DNA from: Cercospora beticola
Lineage: Eukaryota; Ascomycota; Dothideomycetes; Mycosphaerellales; Mycosphaerellaceae
NCBI RefSeq assembly: GCF_033473495.1
Contig: NC_088937.1
Span: 620,001-684,000, forward strand
Length of the DNA stretch: 64,000 nt
Direction of reading: 5' to 3'
Part shown: positions 1-11,178 of the stretch, in pieces
How positions within the stretch are numbered: position 1 is the stretch's first letter
Layout: every line of letters begins with the position of its first letter
Notes under the pieces: generated by a model
What the model was told of the DNA's origin: nothing
The model's input: the letters and a program-made list of their open reading frames with translations, nothing else
The model's database searches: none
Made by a program: the position numbers and the translations under genes

Positions 1-631
1 GTTGTGCAGTCTCCACATCGTACGAACGACACTTCATGACTGTGTCGAATGCCGAGCTGTCCGGCCACCAATTTCCCTCAGAGTTGCCGCACTGGATCAA
101 GGTGACAGGATGCTTGAGTGGTCTCCCACCCAGGCTTTCCTTCAACGCCGCATTGGCGTTCTCCGCAAACTCGATCTGATCGCCAAGACTTTCGGTCTTG
201 TTGGATACTGGCTCAGATATAACAACCACGACGGCATCGGCTTGGCTGAGGAATGCATCGTGGGTGTCTGTGAAGCCAATCTTGGGATGATATGGCACAT
301 GGCGAATACGCTTGTGGTGTCGACTGAGAGCGCGGCCTAGGGTTTCGAACGGATCGGTGTTGTTGCCAGATGAAGTCTTGCTGGGGAATGCCTTGGCAGC
401 AATGACAGGCGTGAAGAGCACAATGGTGCTCGAGCTGGTCAGGGCACTCAAACCTTGAGCTGAAGAACGAGTCATTGTGCACAGCTCTGTGGGCGTGGCC
501 TCGTTGATGACTGACGATATAGGGATCTGGGATGTTGTGGTCTTGGGAAAGGTAGGAGGAATGTTGTCTAGCCAATGTCTCACTGCCCGTTGTTTGGTGT
601 CAGGAGAGTTTGTGGATGATGAAGCTTGCAT
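1..631 (-). CDS. hypothetical protein, 3' end outside window
   Basis: An open frame runs on the minus strand from an ATG at 631-629 to the left edge without a stop, giving about 210 residues. The first 65 residues are rich in Ser, Thr and Pro. After that comes a more ordered stretch with a hydrophobic beta-like segment (ADAVVVVISEP) and the motif IQCGNSEGNWWPDSS. No signal peptide or membrane segment is visible. I do not recognise the family. The absence of any stop over 630 nt and the ordered composition argue for a real gene. It is transcribed away from the CRT10-like gene at 2046, so 632-2045 would hold both promoters. Alternative: the frame could start further upstream through an unseen intron. 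Confidence 0.55.
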   Translation of the reverse strand, partial: MQASSSTNSPDTKQRAVRHWLDNIPPTFPKTTTSQIPISSVINEATPTELCTMTRSSAQGLSALTSSSTIVLFTPVIAAKAFPSKTSSGNNTDPFETLGRALSRHHKRIRHVPYHPKIGFTDTHDAFLSQADAVVVVISEPVSNKTESLGDQIEFAENANAALKESLGGRPLKHPVTLIQCGNSEGNWWPDSSAFDTVMKCRSYDVETAQ

Positions 632-2045
632 TGTGGGAGAGGGAAGTGGCGAGGCATATGTATGTTGGTTTGCCTCGCCAATGCGGACGTTGGAGGCGGG
701 GATTAATATCGACAAGCCGATTCCTGCGCAATCATGAGCACTACTCGACGTCTCCCACAGCCGGCAGTATGCGCTGAGTCTTGGGTGACACTGGAGACGT
801 GTGTAGTCCTGTTTTGGTCTTGTGCAGGGCTGGTCAACGGGCTAGTAGGCGGGAGGGCAGGATTGTCCGAAGTGTCGAATGGCATCAACGACCAGTGAGG
901 ACTGGCAGCAGGTGGAGGCTGCAATGGATCCCGGTCGCGATAGCGTTCAGCGTCGTAGTTGTGGTGACACAATTGTGCCCGTGGTGGGCTCGGTTAACAA
1001 TAGCAATGAATGAGAGAAATGGTCGAATTGAAGAGACATGGTTGGGCGCACAGCAGCAAAGTGACACAATTATATTGGCTGAGGGCGGATCGCAGCGTGA
1101 CAGGCAAGGGTGGGCTATGCGTCGAGGTGCATCAGGCAGACGCAGTATTTGAGTGTCGACGGGGGGCGTGCTGTGCGCATTCCGCCGCGTGCCCCGGCCG
1201 TGGTGGTGTTGCACAGCGGAGAAGTTGGTTCAGCAATGGAAGCTCGGGCGGAGCGGCAAGCCGGCGGCGATGGCAGGAATTGGACGGTGCCGGTCGTCGA
1301 TGATTGTCGACAGCAGCAGCAGCAGCGGGCATCCGTGTGGCTCGAGCAGAAGTCTGGCTGCAGCTCGTGCCGGCAGTTGCGGCCATGTCCGTAAACGAGC
1401 GGCAGGAGGCATCGTTCCATTTGTACGAGAAGGCACCTGTCTGTCAGTCTGCTGCTGGTTTGCCTGTCAGCGGACGGCCGTGGCTTGGCCATCAGCACCA
1501 TCGCATTCGTGCGACAGTGACGGGGTGCATAGCGGATCTCAATTGCAGGCAGCTTGCCGACGACGACCACTGGGAGTAGAGGTTGCCCGTTACACCGCAG
1601 TCGGCTCGCGCGTCATTCTCGCAAAGAACGACAGCTCTGTGCGGTGCCCCTGGGTTGCGCCGCGCGCACGCTCGAGGGCTGAGCCGTAGGCGACCGGTGA
1701 CCAGCAGACATGGATGGGCCACGCGACCGGCGCTGAATGCGGCCACTCGCCCGTCGCCTGAGCATCGCCGTCGCCTTGTTCGGTGGTCATGTCAAGGAGT
1801 GAGGTCGACAATCGGGGAAAAGGCCACTGCTAAAAACAGGAGTCATCTCCATCCCGCCTTCCTGATTGGACAGAGCGCGTCGATTGCACAACCGCTGAGA
1901 CACTTCGTCTGGCCGGCAGGCACGCTCGTGGCACAGCCAGCACAGCACACTCTCACCTCGCAACGCACCTCCCTCTCCGTCGAAAGCCGCTCTTCCCTCT
2001 GCAATCTGCACCAGAAGGCGCAAGCTCCACTCTCGCGCAGAGGAC
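632..2045. other. divergent intergenic region, no gene recognised
   Basis: About 1.4 kb between two divergent genes. Open frames exist on both strands but they have low-complexity, Arg/Ser/Cys-rich translations typical of shadow frames. A short (CAG)5 run lies at 1311-1326. It probably holds the two promoters and 5' leaders. Confidence 0.5.
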
Positions 2046-4036
2046 ATGGGCAAGCGCAGCTTCGAAGAAGCCTCCATCCTTTCTACGGGCGTACAGAATT
2101 ACGAAGCTCGCTTTGGCAAACGACTCCGCGGCAACGACTTCGGAGACACTCCGCCGACCTCCCACTGGCGCTGTAATCTGGTAAGGTGCCGCCTCCGGGG
2201 GGAGTTCGAGAATGCGACGCTGCGGACCTTAATTGTCATTGACGCAACCTCCAGACGGCCCTCTCGCAGCGCCAGAACCTCTACTTCATCGCATACAGTA
2301 CCGACATCTACGTCTACGTGCCACAGTATCCTACCCAAGCATTGCCGCAGAAGCCTGCACTGATCGTACCCTCGCAGCCATCCAGTCCGGGGCTGCGAGG
2401 CACCGTCGACCTCCGACAACCGCACTCGATCAACTACCTCGTCGTACAGCGTCTCGGCAACGAGGAGGTCGTCGCTGCTGTGCGCGACGATGGCGACGTC
2501 AATGCGTTCCTTGTCCGACACATCATATCTGCCATCGAGAGACGCGCGGTAGCCGACAGCAAGATTGGTCCTATCGCCGATGAGATCAAGCCCTTCTTTC
2601 ACAGCAATGTCGGATTGAGTGCATGGGGTCTGGCCATTCATTCGCAGGCGAGAATCATCGCCGTGAGCGCCAATACGCACAACATCACCATCTTCAAGTT
2701 CGGCTTGGCACGCGAGACTGACGACGAAGACACAGCTTCCGATGACGACGGCCCGCATGTCACAGAGGACAGAGACGATGTGACTGTAGAAATCATTAAT
2801 GGCTCTACCAATATCCCTCACGTTGCATTCTGCAACACGGGAGACGACCCTACAGCACGATGGCTGCTAACAACAGATATCGGTGGCAACTGTCGCTCAT
2901 TGGATTTGCATCTTATGCAACCCGATCAGACGTTCCGTTTTTCATCCCTCTCGAGTTACCTGTCCCACGATCGTTTGAACAGTGGTTGGGGAATCAGCTT
3001 CCTGGACAAGAGGTCTTTCATACCCGAGGATAGCGTAGATGCAGCGCTTGGCCTTGAGGACGGCGACCGATTACCGGGCGTGCAGAGCAACCCGGGCATC
3101 TGGGACATTGGCCAGACAGTTTCATATGTTCCGCGCTCCGCGGACAAGTTCTCTGCGAGCAGGAGGAACGCTCGCCAAGACGGCGGAAGACGTGCCACAT
3201 CCAGTGCGACACTGGATAATACGTCGCATTCTGCACGGCAACCTGCGAGCTCACCCTTGCCTTCGGACGAGGATGCAAGTATGGTCATGGAGAGCGATGA
3301 AACTGACGAGGAGCTCGAAGACGACTCGGATTCTGGTGAATCCGCGTACATGGCGGACGCTTATTCTGATGACGAAGGCACAGAAGACTCGCTATCGTTT
3401 CGGAGCTTGTACGATGGTCGCAGAATCCACGGCAACGAACCTCGAACAGCATATACGGAAAAGAGCATTTGTAACGGCCTGCCATGTCCCATCTTGCATT
3501 GCAGCGTACGCAGTGTGTACCTTTTGCAACCACAGCCAAAGAAAAAGTCAAACGGAGCACTCGAAACGCCCATGGTCGGCTTTACCGATGCACTGCACCA
3601 ATTTGTGCAGGGTGAGCATGGCTGGTTGAATGCGTTTGAGCGGCTGAACTTGCATTGCTACATTCCAGCCATTGGTGTAGTCGTCCTGGCCTCGCAAAAG
3701 GGTCGAGCCATGGTCCTATCGCTGACTAAGGTTTCCAAACGTGCGCAGTATCCTGAAGAGATGAAGAATGGCCACGTTGAAAAGAAGACAAATTATGCCA
3801 TGCGCATTGAGCATATCTTGCCGTTTGATTCGCAGGAGGAGGCACTCGAACGCCCCTTTCAGCCACTGCATGGCATTGCGGCCTCGCCCATTCAGCAGGG
3901 CACCGCGCGGTTGCTGGACGACCAAAGACGATGGCGGCTCATGCTGATGTATGCTGATCATTCAATTCTCAGTTACGAGATCAGCAGACGAGCCTCGCGA
4001 GACTCCGCAGTCGATGTTGGAAGCGTAGTTGTATGA
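2046..4036 (+). CDS. CRT10-family protein (WD40-like)
   Basis: Two exons, 2046-2180 and 2255-4036, join in phase across a 74-nt intron (GTAAGG...CCAG) and give 638 residues. The join restores the sequence NLTALSQRQNLYFIAYS, followed by YVYVPQ, which is typical of the fungal CRT10 family. It is followed by a stretch ending AVRDDGDVNAF and by GLSAWGLAIHSQARIIAVS, the repeating WD40-like blades. Residues about 330-400 are acidic and low complexity. In budding yeast Crt10 is a WD40 protein linked to regulation of ribonucleotide reductase genes; that role is family knowledge, not visible here. The start is the ATG at 2046, since upstream in-frame sequence is not conserved-looking. Family assignment is fairly firm; function in this organism is inferred. 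Confidence 0.8.
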
Positions 4037-4288
4037 GAGCGACAGAATTGCTCTAGTGGATCATTGGCTCAGCAGTCCAACATGCTGTAAGATATGCATG
4101 AATCGAATTAATATCGTGTCCTGGATGCCCACGCTCGTCTTCGTGCCGTGCTTTTCATTTTGCGTCCGCTCTTCAAATAGTATGTGCAACACATTATGCA
4201 TGCTCTTCGGTCCCAACTCCTCGCTCAGAACGCGATCAACAAAAAAGACTCCCCCACCTCTTGCCATTACCACTGCCTCCCCATCAAT

Positions 4289-4911
4289 TCAATTTCCCTC
4301 CACCACCTGCTGCGCCGCATTCCTCGCCCCCTCCGCTACCACCGCAGCCGCACTACTGCTTTCCGCTGCTGCTGAAACCACCTCACTCGCCTTCTCCACC
4401 ACTTTCTCCACTCCTGCTGAACCCGTTCTGTTAAAAGCGGTTTGATACGCCGTTTGCGCCCATTCACTCGCTGTTCCGTAGACTCGCTCTGCTACACCGT
4501 TTGCGCCTCCGGCCAAGGTGTTGTTGACATTATCCCCCGCGAAGTAGTAGTATGTTCGTCGAGACATGGTGAGAATGTGGTTGGGGAGGTAGATTACGGA
4601 GGCGATGAGGAAGAGGGAGAATGTTAGGAAGAGGATGGAGTCTACGAGCGTCAGCGAGTTGACTCTCGTTAGGCGGAGCTACGCAATTTCACGGAGTGGG
4701 GGAGGTTGGAGGGATGTTTGGGGGACTTACTAAAGACGAATTTCTCCGTCGGCGTTAACATGTATAAGGAGAAAGTGACTTCGTATTGGTAGTTTTTCTT
4801 TTGGAGCCATTTGACGAAGCCGGTGGGTTGGAAGAGGAGGAAGCTGAGGAGGAGGGCGATTACAGAAAGGAGGAGAGTTGTTTGCGTTGTGGGGTTGGTG
4901 AGGTCGAGCAT
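4289..4911 (-). CDS. small subunit of serine palmitoyltransferase (ssSPT-like), long form
   Basis: Exons 4731-4911 and 4289-4641 join across an 89-nt intron (GTAAGT...GTAG) to give 177 residues. The junction completes the core YQYEVTFSLYMLTPTEKFVF-NSILF, then a hydrophobic segment and YLPNHI. This matches the animal ssSPT pattern: a YQY start, ALYMLEPWE-like and VFNS motifs, one membrane helix, and a P(Q/N)HI end. Members of this family bind the LCB1/LCB2 serine palmitoyltransferase in the ER and raise its activity in the first step of sphingolipid synthesis. Unlike the roughly 70-residue animal proteins, this one has an extra N-terminal membrane helix (residues about 11-28) and an Ala/Val/Glu-rich C-terminal tail of about 80 residues. 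The start at 4911 was chosen because the helix follows at once. Confidence 0.75.
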
Positions 4912-5545
4912 TGTTGCAGTTGCGGTTTTGTATGTACGCGTGAGGATGGGAACGGACGAGGTTAAGATGGATGCGCCGGGTGTCGAGGACTCTCGTGAAA
5001 TCGGGCGTATGCGGATGCGTGGATGTCGTATGAGAAGTTCTGGTCGGAAGTTCGAGGTGTGCTGTCGACGCGATGCGCAGGAGTGACACGCGCGCGTGTG
5101 CTGGAGAAAGTTGAAGTCAATTGCGATGTGATGCGATTCGAGAGAGAAGGGAAGGGGTCTCGTCTCGATGGTTCTCTCGTCGTGTTCGGAGATTGGACTG
5201 TTCCGTCTTCCGATTTGCTGATCTCCTCCAAACACCTCATCAACACTTTTGCGACTGATCACTGTTGCCTGATTTTGCAGTCTCATGTGCAAGACATTCA
5301 CATGGCATTGGCAATCGAGTCGTTGTGCCTTATCGACATAATCAATTTCTCATCGAGATCATGTTGTTGATCAGTGACGAGTTCGAATGTCTTTCATGCT
5401 GCAAATGCATGTACGACTCTATTGACATTCGACAATAGTTACAGGCACCCAGTGCATACTCCTTCTCGCCATGCTCTACCGTCCGCCAACCATTCCCCTC
5501 CCAGAATTGTACCACCTCACGAGGTCGCTGGTACGCTGCCCCAAT
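4912..5545. other. intergenic region, no gene recognised
   Basis: This holds the promoter of the ssSPT-like gene and the 3' flank of the PhiA-like gene. Nothing else is supported. Confidence 0.4.
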
Positions 5546-6124
5546 CTAGATGTATTCAGCCGCACCAGCAGGACCGCCCTCATATCGCTCCTTCTCCTGC
5601 TTCAGCTTGAACGTGGTGCCCACGCAGTCAGTCCTGCTCGACCGGCTCTGCGCGAAAAGCTGCCACGCCTCCTCACCCTCCACCGGACATGACAACCACT
5701 CCTTGCCCTCGAATGTCAGGACCTCGCCGTTGCCATTCGAGAAGCCCACTATCACACCGTCCTTGGGAAGATCTCGATACCACGCAAAGCCCAGCGCGCC
5801 ATCCACGGCCACATAGACATACTGCCCATTATCGGTGGAATCGAGTTTGAAGGTGCCATCAGCAGGGACGTAGAGGAAGAGGGTTGTCTTGTTGTTCTCG
5901 TCATTGGACTTGCAAACGACGGATGCGGGATCCCGTAGCGGCGGCCCGCAATAGGTTTTTGCGGGTTTGCCGAGCCAGAAGCGTTTGTCAGAGGCGTTGA
6001 TGATGCCGTCTTTCACGGTGACGCCCGAGGCATCCTGGCCAATTCCACTGTAGCGGATGGGTAAGTTTGTGGCTGCTTGAGCGGCGGCGTTTGCGGCCAG
6101 GGCGGCGACGATGAAGGACTTCAT
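5546..6124 (-). CDS. PhiA / Asp f 34-like secreted cell-wall protein
   Basis: Intronless, 192 residues. It begins with a clear secretion signal (MKSFIVAALAANAAAQA). The mature part contains four Cys in the contexts KTYCGPP, VVCKS, LSCPVE and TDCVG, with beta-rich blocks FLYVPADGTF and VLTFEGKEW. The order of elements (short signal, SLYLYA-like strand, LxFxGK..L.CP, W..W/F, TDC near the end) is that of the PhiA/Asp f 34 family, cell-wall proteins first studied for phialide development and as allergens in Aspergillus. There are two predicted N-glycosylation sites, NAS and NKT. The protein has no GPI signal. Family assignment rests on motif layout and is moderate; the role is unproven. Confidence 0.6.
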   Translation of the reverse strand: MKSFIVAALAANAAAQAATNLPIRYSGIGQDASGVTVKDGIINASDKRFWLGKPAKTYCGPPLRDPASVVCKSNDENNKTTLFLYVPADGTFKLDSTDNGQYVYVAVDGALGFAWYRDLPKDGVIVGFSNGNGEVLTFEGKEWLSCPVEGEEAWQLFAQSRSSRTDCVGTTFKLKQEKERYEGGPAGAAEYI

Positions 6125-6891
6125 TGTGGTGTTGATGGACTCGGAAGGATGCGTGGGGACTGCTGTGGACGTACAGGCGTCCTCTCGAATGTGCTGCGGC
6201 CTATATATGCACTATATCGTCGCCACTAGACGTCTGTGCCTATTTGAATAGGAGCAGGTCTCGGACGAACACCGGATCCTGGACCTTATACTTCGGATGG
6301 ACCGGGATGCTTGTCTATACGTGTGTATAATTAGCCATCTGAATGCTAACTTCAGCAAGCGGGATAGGGCTGTTCTCTTCAAGGGCTTATGCGGCATGGT
6401 GCGAAGCGCTCGTGATGTCCTACACGCCACGCTTTGTGCGAGTATCATACCGCATTCCTCCCTGTGCTTTACATAGGACGCAGTGCACATCGTAGCCGTG
6501 CGTGGGTGAGACACGTGCAGGTAGTAGTTTGTTTGTTTGGGAGAGGTGAGGTTGTGGATATTTGTCGTGGTGAAGAAGAGAAGATTAAACGCTGTTCGGG
6601 TACGGAGAAGGATTGATCAATCTGAAGGAAGAATTTCCATGATGAGAATCAGGACTTTAGGATCAGCGATATGAGCCTTGACAAGTGAGAACGGCGGTCG
6701 AAGCACTAGACTTCGACATCATGGCCATCTTCCTTTCTGACCTGAGATTCCATTCCGACAATGTGTCGAGCAAACTCGAGCTGGAGTTTAGGTTGCAATG
6801 CTTCACTTCAACCGTGTCCTTGCTTTTGCGAGAAGTCCCATAGAATCGATGGCACAATCACTTCTGGGACCGGCATCACTTGGAGCCAAAT
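6125..6891. other. intergenic region, no gene recognised
   Basis: Promoter side of the PhiA-like gene and 3' flank of the NACHT-ankyrin gene. No supported coding sequence. Confidence 0.4.
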
Positions 6892-9800
6892 CTAGCCAGT
6901 TTCCTTGATCCTCTCACATTCCACGAAATCATTTTCATCGGCTGCGCCTTGTCTCACAAGGAAGTCTATAATTTGTTGGACACCCTCCATCATGCCATGT
7001 CTCCGCATAGCGTATTCGCGATGCTGATGATCGCTATATCTCCAGTTCACATCATGCAATCCAATTGCCAACCTTGCGAGACGACGCTTCGCTATCGCCA
7101 ATGCAGTTTTTCCTCTTCCAGTCTTCGTGTTCAAGTCAGCTCCCCTCTCAGCCAATGCTTCCAAGAACTTTGCAGCACCGAATAGAGCTGCACTATGGAC
7201 AGCGGTACGACCCTCCTCATCTTTGCAATTGATAACGGCACCGGCACGCAGCAGGATGTCCACAGACAATTGCCATTTCTTTTTTGACCTTGGTGACGCA
7301 TCGCGCGCCATGCTTTGCAGAGCACATTGTATTTTCAATCCAAGGTGATCAGCATCGTATGCAAGCAGTTGCTGTGCCACGCTGATCCTGGCATCCCTTA
7401 CGGCCATCATAAACGGGGTGTAGCCAAGCCCGTTGCGGGCTGCTACTTTGGCGCCAGAGTCTACCAGCAGCTCAACGCAGTCTACATGTGATTCACTCAA
7501 ACGATGCAGCGCACTGCATCCTTGATGATCGACTTCTGCTGGGTCGGCTCCCTTTGAGATCAAGTAGCGCATCATGCCAGAGGTCGTGCTCAACTTGGCG
7601 TTTTTCGCAACATGGTGAAGGACAAGGTGCAGGTCAGCTGCGTGTTCGACCAGGCATCTGACAACGTTGAAGTGACCTTCATCTATGGCTGCCTTCAGCG
7701 CTGCCACTGAGGGTGAATCTTGCCAATGTCGTTCGACGTCATCTAGAGCTTTGTCGTTATCTTCAGGTACTTCGAAGCGTGGGACTTCAATATCGTCGCG
7801 AGCCCCAGAGGCGTACAGAAGACCGGCTTCAGCGTCGTACCGGAACTCTCTAGCTGCAGCGCGCTGTTCAGTGATGGCGTCGGCTTCAATAATGAATGCT
7901 CGTTTCGGACGCAGAACTACTCGTTCGTTGTCGGCTTCTGCATCGAGTAGTACTTTGACAATCGTGTCGAGGCCTTCAGAAGCAGCGTATTCCAAGACAG
8001 ATCTTCCATCACGGCGAGGATGATTGATATCAGCTCCTGCGTCAAGCAGAGTGACAACCATTTCAAAGTTCTGGTTGCGCATCGCAAGGTCCAATGCCCT
8101 GCCAAGGGATCTAGTACCAGAAAGGGAATCCAGGTATGCACCGTCGCTACATAATATTCGTGCAAGCCGAGAGAGATTGTGCGCTGCTGCCTGCTGAATG
8201 CCAGTCTGTCCATCCCAGATTTGCTGTGCCTTCTTGGTGGAGCCCAATAAGCGTACCTCTTTCTCGAATTGCTCATCGGCCTCGTGTTCACTATGAAAAT
8301 GCCAAAGGTCTCTCGCATATTCGAAGAGCGGAAATTGCGAATTGGTGACAGTACTCTCAGTATGCTTTTGCACTTCCGAGCTATACCAGTCCAAGTACGT
8401 GAGGCAACTGTCAGCCACGAATGAATGTGCCTCTTGTTCGACAATTTGGAAGAACGCGGCGCGCGGCCGACGTAATGATGGTCGAGCCGATTAAAGGTAT
8501 TCTTGCACAGAAAAGTGAGCTAGCGTAAGCTCAATGTCCGCCAGAGTGCTGTATCGTACAACCAGACTTCCTAGCAGATCGACGATATCTTCCGGATCGG
8601 CTCTGTCTTCTATGTTCACCGTCTCGAGCTCCGGATCGATGATACATGTCTCCGCAATTTCACGTAAGCTCATGCCCTCTCCTTTCACCACGAGCCATTG
8701 GAGGATTATTCTCGCCTCGCGACGATCCATATCATCGATCTGAGCAAGCATGCGGTCATAAGTCTCATCCAAGGTACTGGGTAGTGTACCGAGAGCCTGT
8801 TCCACCTTTTGAGGAGTGCTCATCTTGATCTTCTTTAGTTCTTCGAGTTGGCAGAAGGCCCATCTGAACCTGCAAGTCGTATTAGTTGCCATTTCGAGAG
8901 CTTCTCCAGCCCATCATGCCGTCCAAGCTGACGAACAATGCTGAGAAAGAATTGCGATCTGAGCAACGACGTGCACCTCTCTAGTACCCTGCACACCAAT
9001 TGCATGGGAAAAATCTGGTTTAGACATCGATACGTCTGTTGACGACTAACGGCGAAGGTACGCATGGAAGCTGAAAGATAAGAAAGTCTTTGAGTTCTCA
9101 TGAGCGGCCCAGAGGCGTCCTGGTGCCCGTGAAAGCGCCGCACTGGGTGGGGTCTGGGAACTTACATGCCGTCAGCCTTTTCGGCTAGCTTGGTCCTGAC
9201 GAGCGACTTGCTCTTTTCGCTGAATCGTTGGAGTCTCGTGTCTTTCTCGATCTCACCCGCGACGTAGCGTTCGATGTCATAGTTCGTCTGGCGAGCATCG
9301 ATGGCGATCTCTTCTGCCTGGATCTTGCCATGAACGGCACGCCGGATCGCTAATTCGTCTCGACTTGTCATGAAAAGCTTCATTGTCTTTGTCTTCGCCG
9401 CGAGGCGTTCCAAGGTCTCCAACAGTTGGCGTTGAGCATCAAATGCGGCGGGACACTCGTCTAAGCCATCCAAGATAATGAAGGTACTCGACGTCGCGTT
9501 CACCTGGTCAAGAAAGATTTCCTGTAGTGGCGCATTCAAGGGCGTGCCATGTTTGTGAATTTCGTAGGCTGCTTCAAGGACAGCCAGACCAGACGGCTTA
9601 CGAGCCAGCTGTGCAATCAAAGCGAGCAGCATCTCATCCACTGACTGTTTTTTCTAATTGGCGAAAGAGAAGAAAAACACTGCGAATCCGATGGTAGCTG
9701 CATGCTCACAGCTCGTGCGCAAGTCGTCGATGGCTGTCGAACACAGAATTGATTTTCCGCAGCCAGCCTTGCCATGGAGCCAGAGATGAGGTGTCGGGCC

Positions 9801-10571
9801 ACTTTTCCAGGACGAATAGTTCGGACTAGTGAGCAGCCAGTTGCCCGTACCAGACTGATGTTTGTTCCGGGCTGCCTTGAATTCGAGCCACGGATCCAAG
9901 TTTGGATCGGGTGTTAGCCATGCGAGGATCTCGTTAAGCCTTCTTTTATCTTTTACCTTGAGCAAAGCTGTTACGCCATCTGCTGTGGAGTCGGCAGTGA
10001 CCGACATCTGCTTCACTGAAGCACCAAGCCGATTTACATCGTTCGCCGTAACCTTCGACTGGAGCGAGACCTGGCTCAGCGTGGTAGAGATACCATCGAT
10101 ACTCAGCTTCATATCACTGAGTTGGCCCTGTATCACGGCCGTAATGTCGATCTGAGTCCCTTGAAGCGCCAGCGATAGTTGATCCCGAACATCCTCGTCA
10201 AGTTCTCGCAGTTTCGCAAGCGTGCTCGCCTTCAGTGGATACATCGCTCTTCGGAACTGAGCCCAAGCTCTTTCAGCTCGTCCTGAAGGTGCGTTGATTG
10301 GTCTCAGCTCCACAAGAAGCTGTTGTAGCTCAAGTAGACTCGTCTCACATGGTTGAAGAGCCTCTTTTGCATGTTGCAGCTGTTTCCTGTCGTAGCTGAT
10401 CTTGTCGAGTGATACTCGTAAGCGTGCAAAGATCTTTGCTAACTCAGCAATCTGGCGGTAGGTGTCTTCAATGTCCTTGTCGTAAGATCGCCATTTGCTG
10501 TAGTATTTGAGTATTCCTTCGCAAAGCTGTATTCCTAGAGACGCCACGCCCACGGCCGTGCCGGGGTCCAT
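6892..10571 (-). pseudogene. NACHT-ankyrin (STAND/NLR-like) gene with two in-frame stops
   Basis: Reading 9166-10571 then 6892-8869 gives 1,127 codons in one frame. The 296-nt intron (GTAAGT at 9165, TTGCAG at 8870) joins KADGM to FRWAFCQLEELKK, a typical junction of this family. Domains in order are an N-terminal helical domain (starts MDPGTAVGVASLG), a NACHT ATPase with Walker A GKAGCGKS (residues about 267-274) and Walker B FIILDGLDECP, a winged-helix-like part ending AHFSVQEYL, and ankyrin repeats such as ALDLAMRNQNFEMVVTLLDAGAD. Two stops interrupt the frame: TAG at 9654-9656, just after FFFSFAN, and TAA at 8491-8493, just after QEYL. Homology continues without a shift across both, so each looks like a point mutation. 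Intact relatives act in fungal non-self recognition. The ORF before the first stop (305 aa) could still make the N-terminal domain. Confidence 0.8.
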
Positions 10572-10599
10572 GGTCGTTGATCTCCGTCCTTGCTGTTCA

Positions 10600-11050
10600 C
10601 ATGAGATTCTTCTATGCGTCTAGGTTCGGTGCAGGAAATCAAAGGATGCAATGAAGCCGCGAAAGATGCCACCTTCCAAACTATAGTCACTGCACTGCCT
10701 TCCTCTGAGGTGGGGCTCGGAGCAGACAAGGCTGAGCCGCCACTCGCGAAGCCACTGTCGTGCTGCGACGTCTTTAAGGTTTCGGATATGCCCGAAGTCG
10801 TTGGAGGAGCACAACCTGCAGCAGTCTGCTCAACGAGCTCCAGCTTGGGCGTAATGTCCTTGACAGCACGCAAATGCGCTTGATTTGTGATATCGACACC
10901 TACTTGGAACAAGTATCTTCCGAGCTCGCTCTCGGTATCTCAAAGCACACGGTCAATCGACATTTCTGTCAATTCGCGGGTTCATCCAGCGTGTGTAGAG
11001 AAACAGTCTGTCGATTTGCTCCAAAGGCTCTCCGTACGTGTGGACATTGC
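10600..11050 (-). pseudogene. degraded coding remnant upstream of the NACHT-ankyrin gene
   Basis: Two minus-strand frames carry protein-like sequence that abuts. One reads EPLEQIDRLFLYTRWMNP and then RIDRNVD before a stop. The other, shifted, reads SELGRYLFQVGVDITNQAHL and later HDSGFASGGSALS. Read together they look like one continuous gene broken by a small indel and a TGA (CTT TGA GAT) near 10960. The downstream part runs into the start of the NACHT gene. I do not recognise the family with certainty; it may be a partner or N-terminal region of an NLR-type gene. It could also be chance, but the two segments line up too well for that to be my first choice. Confidence 0.35.
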
Positions 11051-11178
11051 CGGCGAGCGTAAGGCGCGAATTCGTCAAGTCTCTTGTCGCATAGTCTGGC
11101 TCGAGCTTTGGGCAACAGCGGGCATAGCTGCGTGTCGTCGACTGTAGTTCTACAGCTCTCGAGTGTGTTAGAGTCATC

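Noticed and set aside
1153..1689. Plus-strand frame of 178 codons and several overlapping frames on both strands
   Set aside because: Low-complexity Arg/Ser/Cys-rich translations in a GC-rich divergent promoter; no motif supports any of them.
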